Part shown: one piece after another, positions 46,819 to 59,703 of the stretch | Layout: each line of letters opens with the position of its first letter | Position numbering within the stretch: the first letter of the stretch is position 1 | Source: Aselliscus stoliczkanus | Taxonomy: Eukaryota; Chordata; Mammalia; Chiroptera; Hipposideridae | Reading direction: 5' to 3' | DNA: 64,000 bases | Assembly (NCBI GenBank): GCA_033961575.1 | Contig: CM066732.1 | Coordinates: forward strand, 93,177,187 to 93,241,186 | Program-made: the position numbers and the translations under genes | Notes under the pieces: generated by a model | What the model was told of the DNA's origin: nothing | Database searches by the model: none | What the model saw: the letters and a program-made list of their open reading frames with translations, nothing else

Positions 46819-47534
46819 CCGTGGTGACTGTGCGTCTCCTCAGAAGCTGTTTCTTTACATAGGTAACTTATACCCGTTAGATGCAGACCAGATGGAGGAA
46901 GGTCCTGCCCTGTTTTTTCAGATTCATAAACCAGAGAGGTTTGAGCATAGGCGATAAACGTAGTACCCTATCCCCAGGACTGAGTCACTATCTACAATTG
47001 TAACATGCCTGAAACCTTCAGAATATGTGTCCTGAGTAGATTTCCTTACATAGTCTCTATCCTTATGTCTATGTGTACCTTGAATCAGGACTCCACACTT
47101 TGATAAATCCCCCAAAATAGATCTCACTCTTCAGTGCTACATGTATTAAGTTTTATAAATACAGAAACTAAGATTCATGGAGAACAGACGACAAGGTTGC
47201 GTGGTGTTCATCATTCTGCATAAACTGAATAAAATTTCCCCTTAGTGATGTTTATTTTTCCTTTTCAAAGTCCTCTCTCCTCTCAGTTCCTTAAATAATC
47301 TATCTTATTCTTCCTCCACACAGCTTTAAAAAAAAAATGCTGCCCAAAACCATTTAACTCTCCCTCTCAGATATTTTCCACTCGACAAAACCAAAGTTTA
47401 GGAGTTGCCTGTATAGTAAACCAAATTCTTCCCACCACATGCTAAGATGCCTCAGCAGCCTCAGAAAGAGCACGGCGTGAGTTTGTCATGACACTGACCC
47501 AGCCCCTTTATGGCAGATATGATGTAAATGCTCA

Positions 47535-47690
47535 CAAATTCCATTTATTGAGCACTTATTATGTGCCAAGCACTTTACTAAGTGTTTTGCTTACATTATT
47601 GTATAAACACAAGCTTCCAAGGTAGATATTATTATACCCAGTTTATAAGTAAGGAGGCTGGTTCTGAGAGCAAATGAAACAACAAAGTTC
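47535..47690 (-). repeat. MIR SINE remnant
   Basis: Antisense MIR: TTTATTGAGCACTTATTATG, TGCCAAGCACTTTACTAAGT and GATATTATTATACCCAGTTT. A second short antisense MIR piece is possible at about 47980-48040. Confidence 0.6.
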
Positions 47691-48669
47691 TGAGTTGAAG
47701 TAACCAGAAGCTAAGCCTACGTCTGGCTCCAATGCTTGGCCTGTAAAACCCCTATTGCTGACAGCAGATGTTCCCCAGACAGCTGGCCAAGGAGAGGCTG
47801 GGGTACAGTTCAGAGTGCTGGGATGTTCACCCACCTGTGAAGGGGGAAATCCCAGCCATGCTGGCATTTGTAGGATTAGGCACCATGGAAACTGTCAAAC
47901 AAATCATAGGCTCATAGAATTGGCAGGGAACGTAGGGACTGCTCAGTCGAGCCAGTGTAGTACTCTCTCCCCCGCCCCAAGATCACACAACTAGTTACTA
48001 CCAGAACCAGGATAAGAACCTGGTCTTGAGTCACTTTTCAGTGGTCCTTCTCATAAACTAGCATTTCCCAATTCTTTCCAGTGGAACACTCATATCATGG
48101 AGATTTTGTTGCAATTGTTATTTAAAACTCAAATCAACTGTACCTTCCTGTCTTCTAAGGTAAAGGCATAATCTGGGGGAATAAACCTCCATATTTCTCC
48201 CCCTGCTCCTATAGAAACTGAGAGGGAAGGCAAGAGAAGAAAGGGTAACACTTGGAACACAGGAACCTTTTTTTAGCAGAGCACATTAATACATCTTGAG
48301 TTATGCAAAGTGTGAATCGTGGGGGAGTGGTAAGTGCTGGAGCTGAAATGCTCTTTATAACAATAACATATGAGGAATTTTTGTCACATCTGGGAGGTCA
48401 AGAGACAGGAGAGAAAACTGAGCAACAATGATGAGACACTGAAATCCAAGTTGGTGGAAAATGAACAAGGGACTTTCGGAAGACAGAAAACGTTCTATTT
48501 CTCTTCTATCGCCAGTAAAATCTGCCACACATGGTTGTACATATTTGCCTCTACAAGTTGCCTTTTGTTGACTCTTACAAGTGAACTTTGGGAGAAAAGA
48601 AGGATTATGTCTCAAGTTTGAGTCAATACCGTATCAGAGATAAACAGCTTTAAAAGTTACAGAATGGAG

Positions 48670-48770
48670 GGCCGGCCGGGTGGCGCGGTGGTTAAGCGCT
48701 GGCTTGGGAAGCCAGCGGCCCCGGTTTGGTCCCACATATGAGGGCCAGTGACACTGCCCTCAAAAAAAAA
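48670..48770 (+). repeat. tRNA-derived SINE (short form)
   Basis: GGCCGGCCGGGTGGCGCGG head, end GACACTGCCCTC plus A tail. A perfect 18-bp target duplication AAAAGTTACAGAATGGAG lies at 48652-48669 and 48771-48788, the longest in the window. Confidence 0.94.
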
Positions 48771-48942
48771 AAAAGTTACAGAATGGAGAAGTAGATAGGA
48801 GAAAAGATTTGCAGAAATCCTCAGGTTTAAAAAAAAAGAAAAAACATGGTGCATAGAATGCGCAGGATGGTAGGAAAGGCAATCTTAGCTAGTGTCAAAG
48901 AGTGGGTGGCTTCTGGTGACATCTAAATTATAAAAAAATCTT

Positions 48943-49620
48943 CTACATCATTTTCATCTTTCCTCTTAGTTCTCTCCAAAGAATCAAACCAATATCAAGG
49001 AGCTTTTCTCCTATGTTTCCTTCCAAGAGTTTTACAACTTCAGGTCTTATATTAAATGTTTTGAGTTGCTCCACTTTCAGTTGATTTGTGTGTATGGTGT
49101 TAAGATGAAGGTCCAGCTTCATTCTTTTGCATGTGGATATCCAGTTCTCCCAAAACCATTTATAGAAGAGACTATCCCCACTGTGCATTCTTGAGACTTT
49201 TGTCAAAATTAGTTTACCACATATGCATGGGTTTAATTCTGGGCTCATTCTGTTCTACTGATCTGTGTGTCTCTTGTTATGCCAATAGCATACTGTTCTG
49301 ATTACTACAGCTTTATAATACAGCTTGAAATTGGGAAGTGTGATGCTTCCAATTCTGTTCCTCTTGCTCAAGATTGCGTGAACCATTTGGTGATTTACAT
49401 GGTTCCCTACGAGTGCTAGGGCTTTTTTCTATTTCTGTGAAAACATGCTATTGTAATTTTGATAGAGATTGCACTGAATTTATAGGTTATTTTGGGTATT
49501 AATTCTTCCAATTCATACATGGGATATAGTTCCATTTGTTTGTGTCTTCTTCATTTCTTTCATCAACGTTTTACAGTTTTCATTGTGCAGATCCTTCATC
49601 TCATTGGTTAAATTATTTGC
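48943..49620 (-). repeat. L1 ORF2 C-terminal remnant, antisense
   Basis: The minus-strand frame 48943-49248 encodes L1 ORF2-type segments such as SLFYKWFWENWISTCKRMKL and NIRPEVVKLLEGNIGEK. Further decayed ORF2 sequence continues to about 49620. Confidence 0.75.
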
Positions 49621-51850
49621 TCGTTAGTTGTTGAGCTTTAGGAATTCTCTAGATGATGTGGATATTAATCCTTTATCATATACTGGGGTACCAAGAAATG
49701 CATAAACATGACTTGTATCTTTTGTTATCAGTATATATTGAGTACTACAATTTTAATACAGTTTTCCTTTCTTAAAATGTGTATACGTTTTTTTGGCACG
49801 CTCTGTATATAACTTGCAAATATTTTTTCCAATTGTTGGTTGCCTTTTACTTTGTTAATAGTGTCTTTAATGCACCCATGTTTTTAAATTTTCATGAAGT
49901 CCAATGTGTCTATTTTTTCTTTTGTTTCCATGCTTTTTGTATTATATTCAAGAAACCACTGCCAAACTAAACATTGTAATGAGTTTATGCTAGGTTTTCT
50001 TCTAAGAGTTTTATAGTTTCAATTCTTATGTTTAGGACTTTAATCCATTTTAGTTAATTTTTGTATATAGTATTAGGTTGAGGGTCCAACTTCATTTTTT
50101 TGCATGTGGGTATCCAGTTTTCCCAGTGCCATTAGTTGAAAAACTGACCTTTCCCCTCCTTGTTAAAAATCATTTGAGTATATATGCCAGGGTTTATTTC
50201 TGCACCCTCTATTCTGACTCATTTGTTTATACACATGCCTTCATCCAAGTACCACACTGTTTTGACAGTGCACCATATAGCTTTGCAGTAAATTTTGACA
50301 TCAGGAAGTGTTAGTCCTTTAACTATGTTCTTCTTTTTCAAGATTATTTTGGTTATCCACTGTTCCTTGAGATTCCATATAATTTTAAGATGGGTTTTTG
50401 TATTTCTGCAAAACAAAAAATAAAAAGTCATTGGGATTTTGGTAGGGATTGCATTGAAGTTGTAGGTCACTTTGGGTATTATTAGCATCTTAATATTGTT
50501 TCAATTCATGGACTTGAGATGTTTTTCCATTTATTTATGTCTTCTTCAATTTCAGCAATTTTTTATAGTTTTTATTATAAAGGTCTTTCAGCTCCTTGGT
50601 TAAGTTAATTCCTAAGAATTTTATTCATTTTGAAGCTATTGTAAATGGAACTGTTTTCCTAATTTCCTTTCAAATTGTTCATTCTTAGTGTCTTGAAATG
50701 CAACTGATTTTTGCATGTTGATTTTGTATCCTAATCCTATTACCTTGCTAAATTTGTTTATTAGTTCTAACAGGTGTTTTTGTGGAATCTTTAGGGTTTT
50801 CTATATATTAGATTATATAATCTGTGAATGAGGTCATTTTACTTATTTCTTTCTCTTTTGGATGCCTTTTATTACTTTTTCTTGCCTAATTGCTCCAGCT
50901 AAAACTTCCAGTACTGTATTAAATGGAAGTGGTGAAGGCCAGCATCCTTCCTTTGTTCCTGATTTTAGAGGAAAGGTTTTCAGTCTTTCAACACTATGTA
51001 TGATGTTCACTGTAGGTTTTCAATATATGGCTTTTAATTATGTTGAGGTAGTGTCCCTCTATTCCTAGTTTGTTGATTGTTTTTATCATGAAAGAATGTT
51101 AAATTTTGTCAAATGCTTTTCCTGTATCAATTGAGACGATCATGTGGTTTTATCCTCATTCTGTGAATGTGATATAATATATTGATCAATTTTCATCTGT
51201 TGAATCATGTTTACATTCCCAGAATAAATCCCACTTTGTCATGGTGCTAAGTCTTTTCATAATCTGCTGAACTTGATTTGCCAGTATTTTGTTGAGAATT
51301 TTTGCATTAACGTTTATAAGAGAAATTTGTCTGTTGTTTTCTTAGAGTGTCTTTGTTTGGCTTTTATATTAGGGAAATGCTGGTTGAATCAGTTAAGAAG
51401 TGTTCCTTCCTCTTCAATTTTTTGGAAAAGTTTAAGAATGACTAGTATTAGTTCTTTAAATGTTTATTAAAATTCACCATTGAAGCCATCAGGTCCAGGG
51501 CTTTTCTTTATTGGGACATTTTTGATTACTGATTCAGTCTCCTTCCTTTTTATATATCTATTTTATAGAATAGGCTTTCAACTTTTTTCACAATCCAATC
51601 TTGGCAGATTTTATATTTTTAAGATTTGTCTGTTTCATGTAGGCTATCTAATTTGTTAGTGTACAAATATTCATAGCACTTTCTTATAATACTTTTTTAT
51701 TTCTGTAGCACTGGAAGTAGTACCCCACTTCTATTTAATTACTTGATTCTTCTTTTTTTGCAGTCGTTTACCTAGAAATTTGTCAATTCTGTTGATCTTT
51801 TTGAAGACTCAACTTTTGACTTAATTGATTTTCTCTTTTTCTGTTCTCTA
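49621..51850 (-). repeat. Second, older L1 ORF2 remnant, antisense, with a nested MITE
   Basis: Antisense L1 ORF2 runs from the 3' region through the reverse-transcriptase region to about 51850, heavily mutated. A minus-strand frame at 50219-50488 still shows ORF2-type sequence. The element is interrupted by a MITE at 49683-49805. Confidence 0.7.
49683..49805. mobile_element. TA-flanked MITE nested in an L1 remnant
   Basis: A 123-bp insertion splits L1 sequence that would otherwise read CCTTTATCATA then TAACTTGCAAA. The ends are CTGGGGTACCAAGAAATGC and, inverted, CAGAGCGTGCCAAAAAAACG: imperfect inverted repeats next to TA. Probably mariner-related and distinct from the 21609/33248 family. 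Confidence 0.6.
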
Positions 51851-53780
51851 TCTCTGTTCTAAACATAATTTAATGCTAAATCTGCACTTCACATACCAGC
51901 TGGCTCACCCCACTTCCTGTCACACTTAAGTCTGATAAATGGCCTTCTACAGAGGAGAGCTCCACCGTGTGTCCCTAAAACTCTCTCCAGATTGGCATCA
52001 GCCCATATTCAACCACAAGAAGCTCTTTCAATCTGAAACTCCATATATATTCATGTCTGCAGTTACAGGAGCAAGGCTGGTTGTGGGAAAGAGTAAAGGG
52101 GATGTGTAAAGGCAATAGTGAGTGGCGGGTGGCAAGGAACTGTTTTATACATTTTCCTATCATTTCAGTAGCTCATCAAAGAGAGGAAAATGTTAGTAGA
52201 TCCTGATTTGTTTTTGACTCCCCCATTTCTATAATCACAACTTCCTGTTTTAAGCGCTGATAAAACTATTGTTTGGGGATTAAGAGACTACACAAAGGAA
52301 AGAATAAGACTGGACCAATGGGCTGTTAGGTGTTAAATGGTACTGAATCTTTATAAACGACAGCTCTCCCTGCTTCCGCCTATTAGAGCCCACTCCCAAC
52401 ACACATATAATTTGGAAATGAGGAACCAACCCCTCAAATAGAAGCAGGCCTTGCCCTCTCCAAGGATCTTGGTGCCAGTAACACAGAAAAAGCCACTGGG
52501 GAGGGAAAAATCCCATTGCCTATCTTTGTCAGCCACACCCTCACCGTGCTATTAGGACGTAAAACCATAGTCAATAGAGTTTTCCTATATTGTTCTTTTT
52601 TTTTTTTTCATTCTTCCAAAAGAGTCAGGGGAAAAAAAAAAACGTAAACATTTGGTAAAATCCTTTTGCACCCTAAAACCAGATTTCTCTTCCTTTTCTC
52701 TGACTCAGCCTGCATTCCTTGGGCAATAAAGGTCAGAAACTTGCCTCAATAACAGCTTGTGGCATTTCTCACAGAGTCCAAATCAGCTGATCCCAAACAA
52801 GGTGTTTGATTTCCACTCAGCCTGACACAAGGCTGCTTTATGAATTGTCCACTGTCATCGTCCAGCACGCAACTCTGTCATTTTGTAGGAACCAAATATC
52901 CTTGAGAGCCCAGTGCAAAAATATATATATTTTTATCATTATGCTGCTCTGCGATGACTCAGGAAAGATATAAGAAATACACAAGAATATACTAAAATCT
53001 CGTTTCCACGGGCACAGGGCTGGCCTGTTATGCAAACTGAAAAAAATGTCCTTATCTACTTTATCCACATGGTGGTGCTAGCCTCAAAAAAATTGCCCAA
53101 GAAAGCAATGAAAACAGTTTCACTTTCCTCTCCTTGACGATAAAGCAGTACACTATGGTCAAGACATCAATCGTCTAAGAGGACTGACTATACATTAATT
53201 CTGCAAATAAGTATGTAAAAAAGATGAGTTCATATTCATCTTTATCCCCACTCTATTTTCCAGTGGGAATTAAAAAACCAACTCACCATTGTTTCCAATT
53301 CACTGATTCAATTTTGGCCACCCTTGGGGCAGAAGAGTGACTCATGCAGGGCTGTTGGATGTGTGCAGTCCTGGCACAGAGCCTTATTATGCCCGAGAGG
53401 GAACTGGTCAACTAAATATCTAAAGCTCTCCAGTGGGTTCTTCTAAGTGCTGCTGACAGTCAAAGAAGATGGCAACAGCAGACATTTCATTGGTGTCACT
53501 GAATATAAGAATGCGGGTTCCATGTGGGTGCCTTCCAAGCCAATAGGCAGAAAAGACTAGAAAGTCTGTTTTTTAGTTTCTCAACTCAAAATTATGCTCT
53601 CCACCTATCGTATGAACTACTCTCACCAGATGCCTCTTCTTTTTATGGAATCTAAATCTTTCATTTAAATATTTTTAAAGCTCAGAGGAATTTCATTAAA
53701 TATGCTAAATAGTACTTAGACAATGTAGAAGATGGCAAATGGAACCAATGACCAGGTGTATAAATAAATGATTTTTTTTA
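51851..53780. other. No gene seen; mostly unique sequence
   Basis: No repeats recognised in most of it. About 52690-53160 is repeat-poor and contains TGATGACTC-like and CAATAAAGG motifs that could be regulatory. Frames at 52280-52536 resemble no known protein. Confidence 0.3.
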
Positions 53781-53921
53781 AAAAAAACACATGGTGAGTG
53801 GGTCACAAATGAGATCAAGGAGGAAATCAAAAGATACCTCGAGACAAATGAAAATGAAAACACCACGACCCAAAATCTCTGGGATGCTGCGAAAGCAGTC
53901 CTAAGAGGGAAGTTTATAGCA

Positions 53922-56843
53922 GTGCAGGCCTACCTAAAGAAGGAAGAAAAATCTCAAATCAACAGGTTATCCTTACACCTAAGGGAACTGGAAAAAGAAC
54001 AGCAAAAGAGGCCCAAGGGGAGTACCAGAAAGGAGATAATAAAGACCAGAGCAGAAATAAACAATATAGAGAACAGAAAAACAATTCAAAAGATCAATGA
54101 AACCAAGAGCTGGTTTCTTGAGAAGATAAACAAAATTGACAAACCTCTAGCCAGGCTCATCAAAAAAAACAGAGAGAGGACTCAAATTAGCAAAATCAGG
54201 AATGAAAGAGGGGAAATGACTACAGACATCACAGAAATACAAAAAATTCTAAGAAATTACTATGAGCAACTATATGCCAACAAATTTGACAATCTGGATG
54301 AAATGGATAATTTTCTAGAAGCATACAACCTTCCAAAGCTAACGCAAGAAGAAACAGAAAATCTAAATACCCTGATTACTACCAAGGAAATTGAATCAGT
54401 AATTGACAAGCTCCCAAAAAACAAAAGCCCTGGACCAGACGGCTTCACAAGTGAATTTTATCAAACATTCAAAAAGAACTATCACCTATTCTTCTCAAAC
54501 TATTCCAAAAATCCAGAAGGAGGGAAGGCTCCCAAACTCTTTTTATGAAGCCTCTATCACCCTGATTCCAAAACCAGATAAAGACATCACAAAAAGGAAA
54601 ACTACAGGCCAATCTCCCTGATGAATATAGATGCAAAAATTCTCAATAAAATATTAGCAAACAGAATTCAGCAATATATTAAGAAGATCATACATCATGA
54701 TCAAGTGGGATTCATCCCTAGTGCGCAAGCCTGGTTCAACATCCGTAAATCAATTAATGTGATACACCACATCAACAAAATGAAGGATAAAGATCACATG
54801 GTCATTTCAATAGATGCAGAAAAAGCATTTGACAAAATCCAACAGCCATTTATGTTAAAAACCCTTAGCAAAGTGGGAATACAGGGATCATATCTCAACA
54901 TAATAAAAGCCATATATGATAAACCTACAGCTAACATCATACTCAATGGGGAAAAGCTAAAACCATTCCCCTTAAGATCAGGAACAAGACAAGGCTGTCC
55001 ACTTTCTCCTCTTTTATTCAACATAGTGCTGGAAGTTCTAGCCACAGCAATCAGACAACAGAAAGAAATAAAAGGCATCCAAATTGGCAAGGAAGAAGTA
55101 AAATTGTCACTATATGCAGATGACATGATACTGTATATAGAGAACCCCAAAGACTCCATCAAAAAACTATTGGAACTGATAGACGAATTCAGTAAAGTAG
55201 CAGGATATAAAATCAATGTTCAGAAATCAGTGGCATTTGCATATACCAATAATAAACTAATGGAAAGCGAAATTAAGAAAACTGTCCCATTTACAATTGC
55301 GTCAAGAACTATAAAATACCTAGGAATAAATTTAACCAAAGAAGTGAAAGATCTGTACTCAGAAAATTATAAGACATTGAAGAAAGAAATCATAGAAGAT
55401 ACAAATAAATGGAAACACCTACCATGCTCATGGATAGGAAGAATTAATATAGTTAAAATGTCCATACTGCCTAAAGCAATATATAGATTCAATGCAATTC
55501 CTATCAAACTACCAAGGGCATTTTTCACAGAAATAGAAAATATAATCCTAAAGTTTATATGGAATCATAAAAGACCCAGAATAGCCTCGGCAATTCTGAG
55601 GAATAAAAACAAAGTTGGGGGGATCACGCTACCAGACATCAAAACCTACTACAAGGCCACAGTAATCAAGACAGTTTGGTATTGGCATAAAAATAGGCAC
55701 ATCGATCAGTGGAATAGAACAGAGAGCCCAGAAATAAATCCAAGCATTTACGGACAGTTAATCTATGACAAGGGAAGCAAGAATTTACACTGGAGTAAAG
55801 ATAGTCTATTCAATAAATGGTGCTGGGAAAATTGGACTGACACATGCAAAAAAATGAAACTGGATCATCTCCTTACGCCTTATACAAGAACAAATTCAAA
55901 ATGGATTAAAGACTTAAATGTAAGACCTGAAACCATAAAAATCCTAAATGAAAATATAGGGAGTACATTTGCAGACATTACCCGGAGCAATATTTTTACT
56001 GATACATCCCTATGGGCAAGGGAAGTAAAAGAAAAAATGAACATATGGGATTATATCAGACTTAAAAGTTTTTTCACAACAAAGGAAACCATTAAGAATA
56101 CAAAAAGGAAGCCTACTGAATGGGAGAATATATTTGCCAACGATATATCTGATAAGGGGTTAATATCCAAAATTTATAAAACACTCATGAAACTCAACAC
56201 CAAAAAAACAAACAACCCAATTAAAAAATGGGCAGAAGATATGAAGAGACATTTATCTAAAGAGGACATACAGATGGCCAACAGGCATATGAAAAAAAGT
56301 TCAACCTCACTGGTCATTAGGGAAATGCAAATAAAAACCACCATGAGATACCACCTCACTCCAGCCAGAATGGCTATCATCAACAAATCAACAATCAACA
56401 AGTGCTGGCGGGGCTGTGGGGAAAAGGGGACCCTGCTGCACTGTTGGTGGGACTGCAGATTGGTGCAGCCACTATGGAAGTCAGTATGGAGGTATCTCAA
56501 AGAACTGGAAATAGAGCTACCTTTTGACCCAGCAATTCCACTCCTAGGTATTTATCCTGAAAAAACCAAGACACTTATTCAAAAACAGTTATGCACCCCG
56601 ATGTTCATAGCAGCACAATTTACAATAGCTAAGACTTGGAAACAACCAAAATGCCCGTCAGTAGATGACTGGATTAAGAAACTGTGGTATATTTATACAA
56701 TGGAGTATTACTCCGCTATAAAGAAGAATGAAATCGTACCATTTGCAATGATATGGATGGACCTAGAGACTATAATGTTGAGTGAAATAAGTCAGTCAGA
56801 GAAGGACAAATACCATATGATCTCACTTATATGTGGAATATGA
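53922..56843 (+). pseudogene. L1 ORF2 (reverse transcriptase), truncated and frameshifted
   Basis: Open frame 53922-54548 and open frame 54621-56843 (740 codons) are in the same phase. They are separated by a short segment whose homologous reading lies in another frame (seen in 54403-54621), so two small indels of opposite effect lie near 54500 and 54598. The 740-codon part holds the RT active site YADD (codons at 55113-55124) and the Cys/His-rich C-terminal region ([18 protein letters not shown]), and ends normally. The endonuclease domain is missing by 5' truncation. Retrotransposon, not a host gene. Confidence 0.93.
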
Positions 56844-57250
56844 AAAACTGTATGAATGAGCAAAGTAAACAGAAACTGTCTCATAGATATAGAGGAAAAA
56901 TCAGGGTTGCTAATTTGGAGAGGAATGGGAATGAGCGAGAAGGGGAAGGGATTAGACAGCAAAAATAGGCAACTACAATATTGCTACTGGGATAGGAAAA
57001 ACAGTTTGGGGAATATAATTAATAATGTTGTAAATATTCTGTGGAATGTTAGATGATCATAGGTCTTTTTAGGGAGACCATTTCATGGATGGAGTAGAGG
57101 TTTGATCACTGCACTGTATTACTAAAGTGGAGGTGGTATACCTACTGTAATTGAATATATATAGATAGTCACGGGATGTGGATTATACTGTGGAAGAGAG
57201 TCAGAGGAAGAGTAATAGATATATATGATATGGGGGTGTGTGGGGTGGTG

Positions 57251-57396
57251 TATTGGGGGTGGGGGGTTTGTCACTTTGAGGGGTAAAATGTATAACTATT
57301 GCACTGTGTTGTACACCTGAAACTATTGGGGGTGGGGGGGTTGTCACTTTGAGGGGTAAAATGTATAACTATTGCACTGTGTTGTACACCTGAAAC
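57251..57396 (+). repeat. 73-bp tandem duplication in the L1 3' UTR
   Basis: Units 57251-57323 and 57324-57396 differ only within the G-run (GGGGGTGGGGGG). Each contains TCACTTTGAGGGGTAAAATG and CACTGTGTTGTACACCTGAA. Confidence 0.95.
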
Positions 57397-57413
57397 TAAT
57401 TATAAATAAAATA

Positions 57414-57445
<32 letters not shown>

Positions 57446-58783
57446 CATGGTAATTGTCAACATCAAAAGCACTCTCAACTTTTGAAAGTGAGAGCTGACA
57501 AAACATTAATAATCCTCCATAAACCAGCCCTTACCTGATGCTGGTACCAATGACAATGCCAACCTCGAGCACAATGATATAGGTCCAAAGTGTTTTCAGA
57601 CCTGACCTTAGACAATGGCAGCTTGTTGACACCAGTGTTTTGGCAGGCAGCACAAGGCGTCACTTGCCAATATACTCAAATATCCCCCTCTGGCCTGCCA
57701 ACGGCTTTTGACCGTTTTACATGTTTAAAATCCCCAACTTTAGTAAAGAGTTGCTAAGAATATTATCTCTATTATCCTCACTCATAAAATATACACTTTA
57801 ACAGAAAAGGAAGAAAAGACCCAAGGAAAAATTCCCATTAGAATGAATGAGTTCATTAGATTGACTAATTAATCCTTGGAATAGCAAGGAGCTGGATCTG
57901 GAGAAGATGACATATGAGACAATTAAGTGTCAACAAAGACCAAAGAGTTCAGCAGTCCTAAGTTCTGAAGCCAAGGAATGACTTGGGTATGAGCAAGAAT
58001 GAGTCTGCAAGAATGTTCCCATTTATCACAGATTAGACATAGCAAATTGATGGCTCACAGGTTCAAATATTTGCATTTTGTTCCATTCACATGGTGTGAT
58101 TTTTTTTTTAATTTGCATTTGTTGCAAATATTTGAAATTCTGGAGATGCCATTTAAAAGTCTAGATTTTGGACTTCTCTTTAAAAAACGAAAAGTCTTGT
58201 CACCACTGGACAGAATTCTCCTGTGACAATAATTACTCAAATGACAGCTAAGTCAACAGAGCATATGGCCATTTGTTCACCACTGTCCCTATGACCCCTA
58301 ACATGTCATACCTGGACTGCCATCAGTGCCACCACCACTCCACTCTAAGTCCTAATCAAACTAGGTTCCTCAGAGCCCCATAGAGATAGAATCCTTAAAA
58401 GGAAGATAATGCCAACAGGGTGGGGAGATACCAAAAGACAGACAACTTTCTGAAAAGGACGTGGTCATGCCTGACAGAACTAAAGAAAACACCTAGAGAA
58501 AAATTAATATAGCAGAGCTAATACTGGGATAGGCAGACAACACAAGGGGTTCCAAGGACTCAGAGCAGTGTAAAGAGGAGAGACAACTGAAAAACCATAT
58601 GATGTGATGAGAAAGCTTTCCTGAATTGCAGCTTTTGATTTATGAGGAGGCAAACCACAAGACTCACTAACAAGTCATATGAACTTTAGAAATAGTCCAA
58701 GGCGTCCTGTGTGGCAAGGATGCAGCCGATGTGTTCACTTTTCCTCAGCTCGTGGATGAGGAGTGATGCAACTGAGCTGCAAT
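57446..58783. other. No gene seen
   Basis: Unique-looking sequence with no recognised coding similarity. Confidence 0.35.
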
Positions 58784-58800
58784 AAAGAAGGTTTGGTTTA

Positions 58801-58947
58801 AGGGCCGGCAGAATAGCTCAGTTGGTTAAGAGCTCGCTCCAGAGTGCGAACTGAGACCTGAGCAACAGCAGTTCGATGCCCAGCCCAAGCTGAGCTGCCG
58901 CTGAGCTGCCAACAGATGGCAGGAGGGTTCAGCTTAAAAAAAAAAAA
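58801..58947 (+). repeat. tRNA-derived SINE, second subfamily
   Basis: Same subfamily as 41445-41591: GGCTCAGTTGGTTAAGAGCT, B box AGTTCGATGCC, A tail. A perfect 17-bp target duplication AAAGAAGGTTTGGTTTA lies at 58784-58800 and 58948-58964. Confidence 0.93.
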
Positions 58948-58964
58948 AAAGAAGGTTTGGTTTA

Positions 58965-59584
58965 GGCTGAACTTCAGGAACAAATCAAGTTCTAGAATTA
59001 TATACATTAAACTCTGAGGTAATTGCACAGGATTATCAATTATTTGTGCTTAAATAATTTGTGACTGAGTCTTAATTTATAGAGGTAACTGAGTGATGGC
59101 ACGAAGAAGTCAATACCACTGAAAGAAAAATGTATTGCTACTCACAAGTTCCCCAGCAATGGGCGGCATGGCACAGCATGCAGGGCTACCTGGAAAAGCA
59201 CCAGAGGTGATCAGGAGGCAGAAGCAGGAAAGAAGAGAAAGCATGGTCTCAAGCCTTTATTGTGTTTTTCATGGAAGAGGCAAAGCAAAGAAGGGGAACT
59301 AGTTTAAGATTGTCTAGTTTGAATAATGTTGGCAACCTTTGGCCTACAAGGGGTGATCTCTAGCTGTCTGGTACCTGGCTCTGGGTGATTCGGGTAGGAC
59401 AAATATTGGTTTGCTGTGTGAGTTAGATAAATGTGGTGGTTGGAGGTATGGATTTGGAATTCATTGGAGAGTTTTTAATATTTTTGTTTTAGTTATTACA
59501 ATACTATTGACTATATTCCTTATGCTATACTTTACATCCCCATGACTATTTTCTAACTACCAATTAATATTCATTAATCCTTTA
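58965..59584. other. No gene seen
   Basis: Unique-looking sequence between two SINEs. It may include a decayed repeat but none was recognised. Confidence 0.3.
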
Positions 59585-59587
59585 CTG

Positions 59588-59703
59588 TCTGTTTTTTTTT
59601 TTTTTTTTTTTTTAGGGCAGTGTCACTGGCCCTCATATGTGGGACCCGATTAACCACCACGATTAACCACCAGTGATTAACCACCGCTCCACTCGGCGGG
59701 CCC
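59588..59703 (-). repeat. Rearranged tRNA-derived SINE
   Basis: Antisense short-form SINE: T run, then GGGCAGTGTCACTGGCCC and GTGGGACCCGA. The head is replaced by three copies of GATTAACCACC (59648-59658, 59661-59671, 59675-59685) before CGCTCCACTCGGCGGGCC. The middle of the tRNA head is lost. Confidence 0.8.

Larger units (their letters stand above)
53785..57445 (+). mobile_element. Young 5'-truncated LINE-1
   Basis: Contains ORF2 from upstream of the reverse-transcriptase domain to its stop at 56843, a 3' UTR of about 580 bp and a poly-A tail at about 57420-57445. AACACATGGT before and AAAACATGGT after suggest a short target duplication. The 3' UTR ends with a 73-bp tandem duplication (57251-57396). 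The low number of disruptions suggests recent insertion. It lacks the 5' UTR, ORF1 and the endonuclease domain, so it cannot be autonomous. Confidence 0.93.

Noticed and set aside
54621..56843. 740-codon open frame as a host gene
   Set aside because: It is L1 ORF2: reverse-transcriptase YADD, the Cys/His-rich C terminus, followed by an L1 3' UTR and poly-A.
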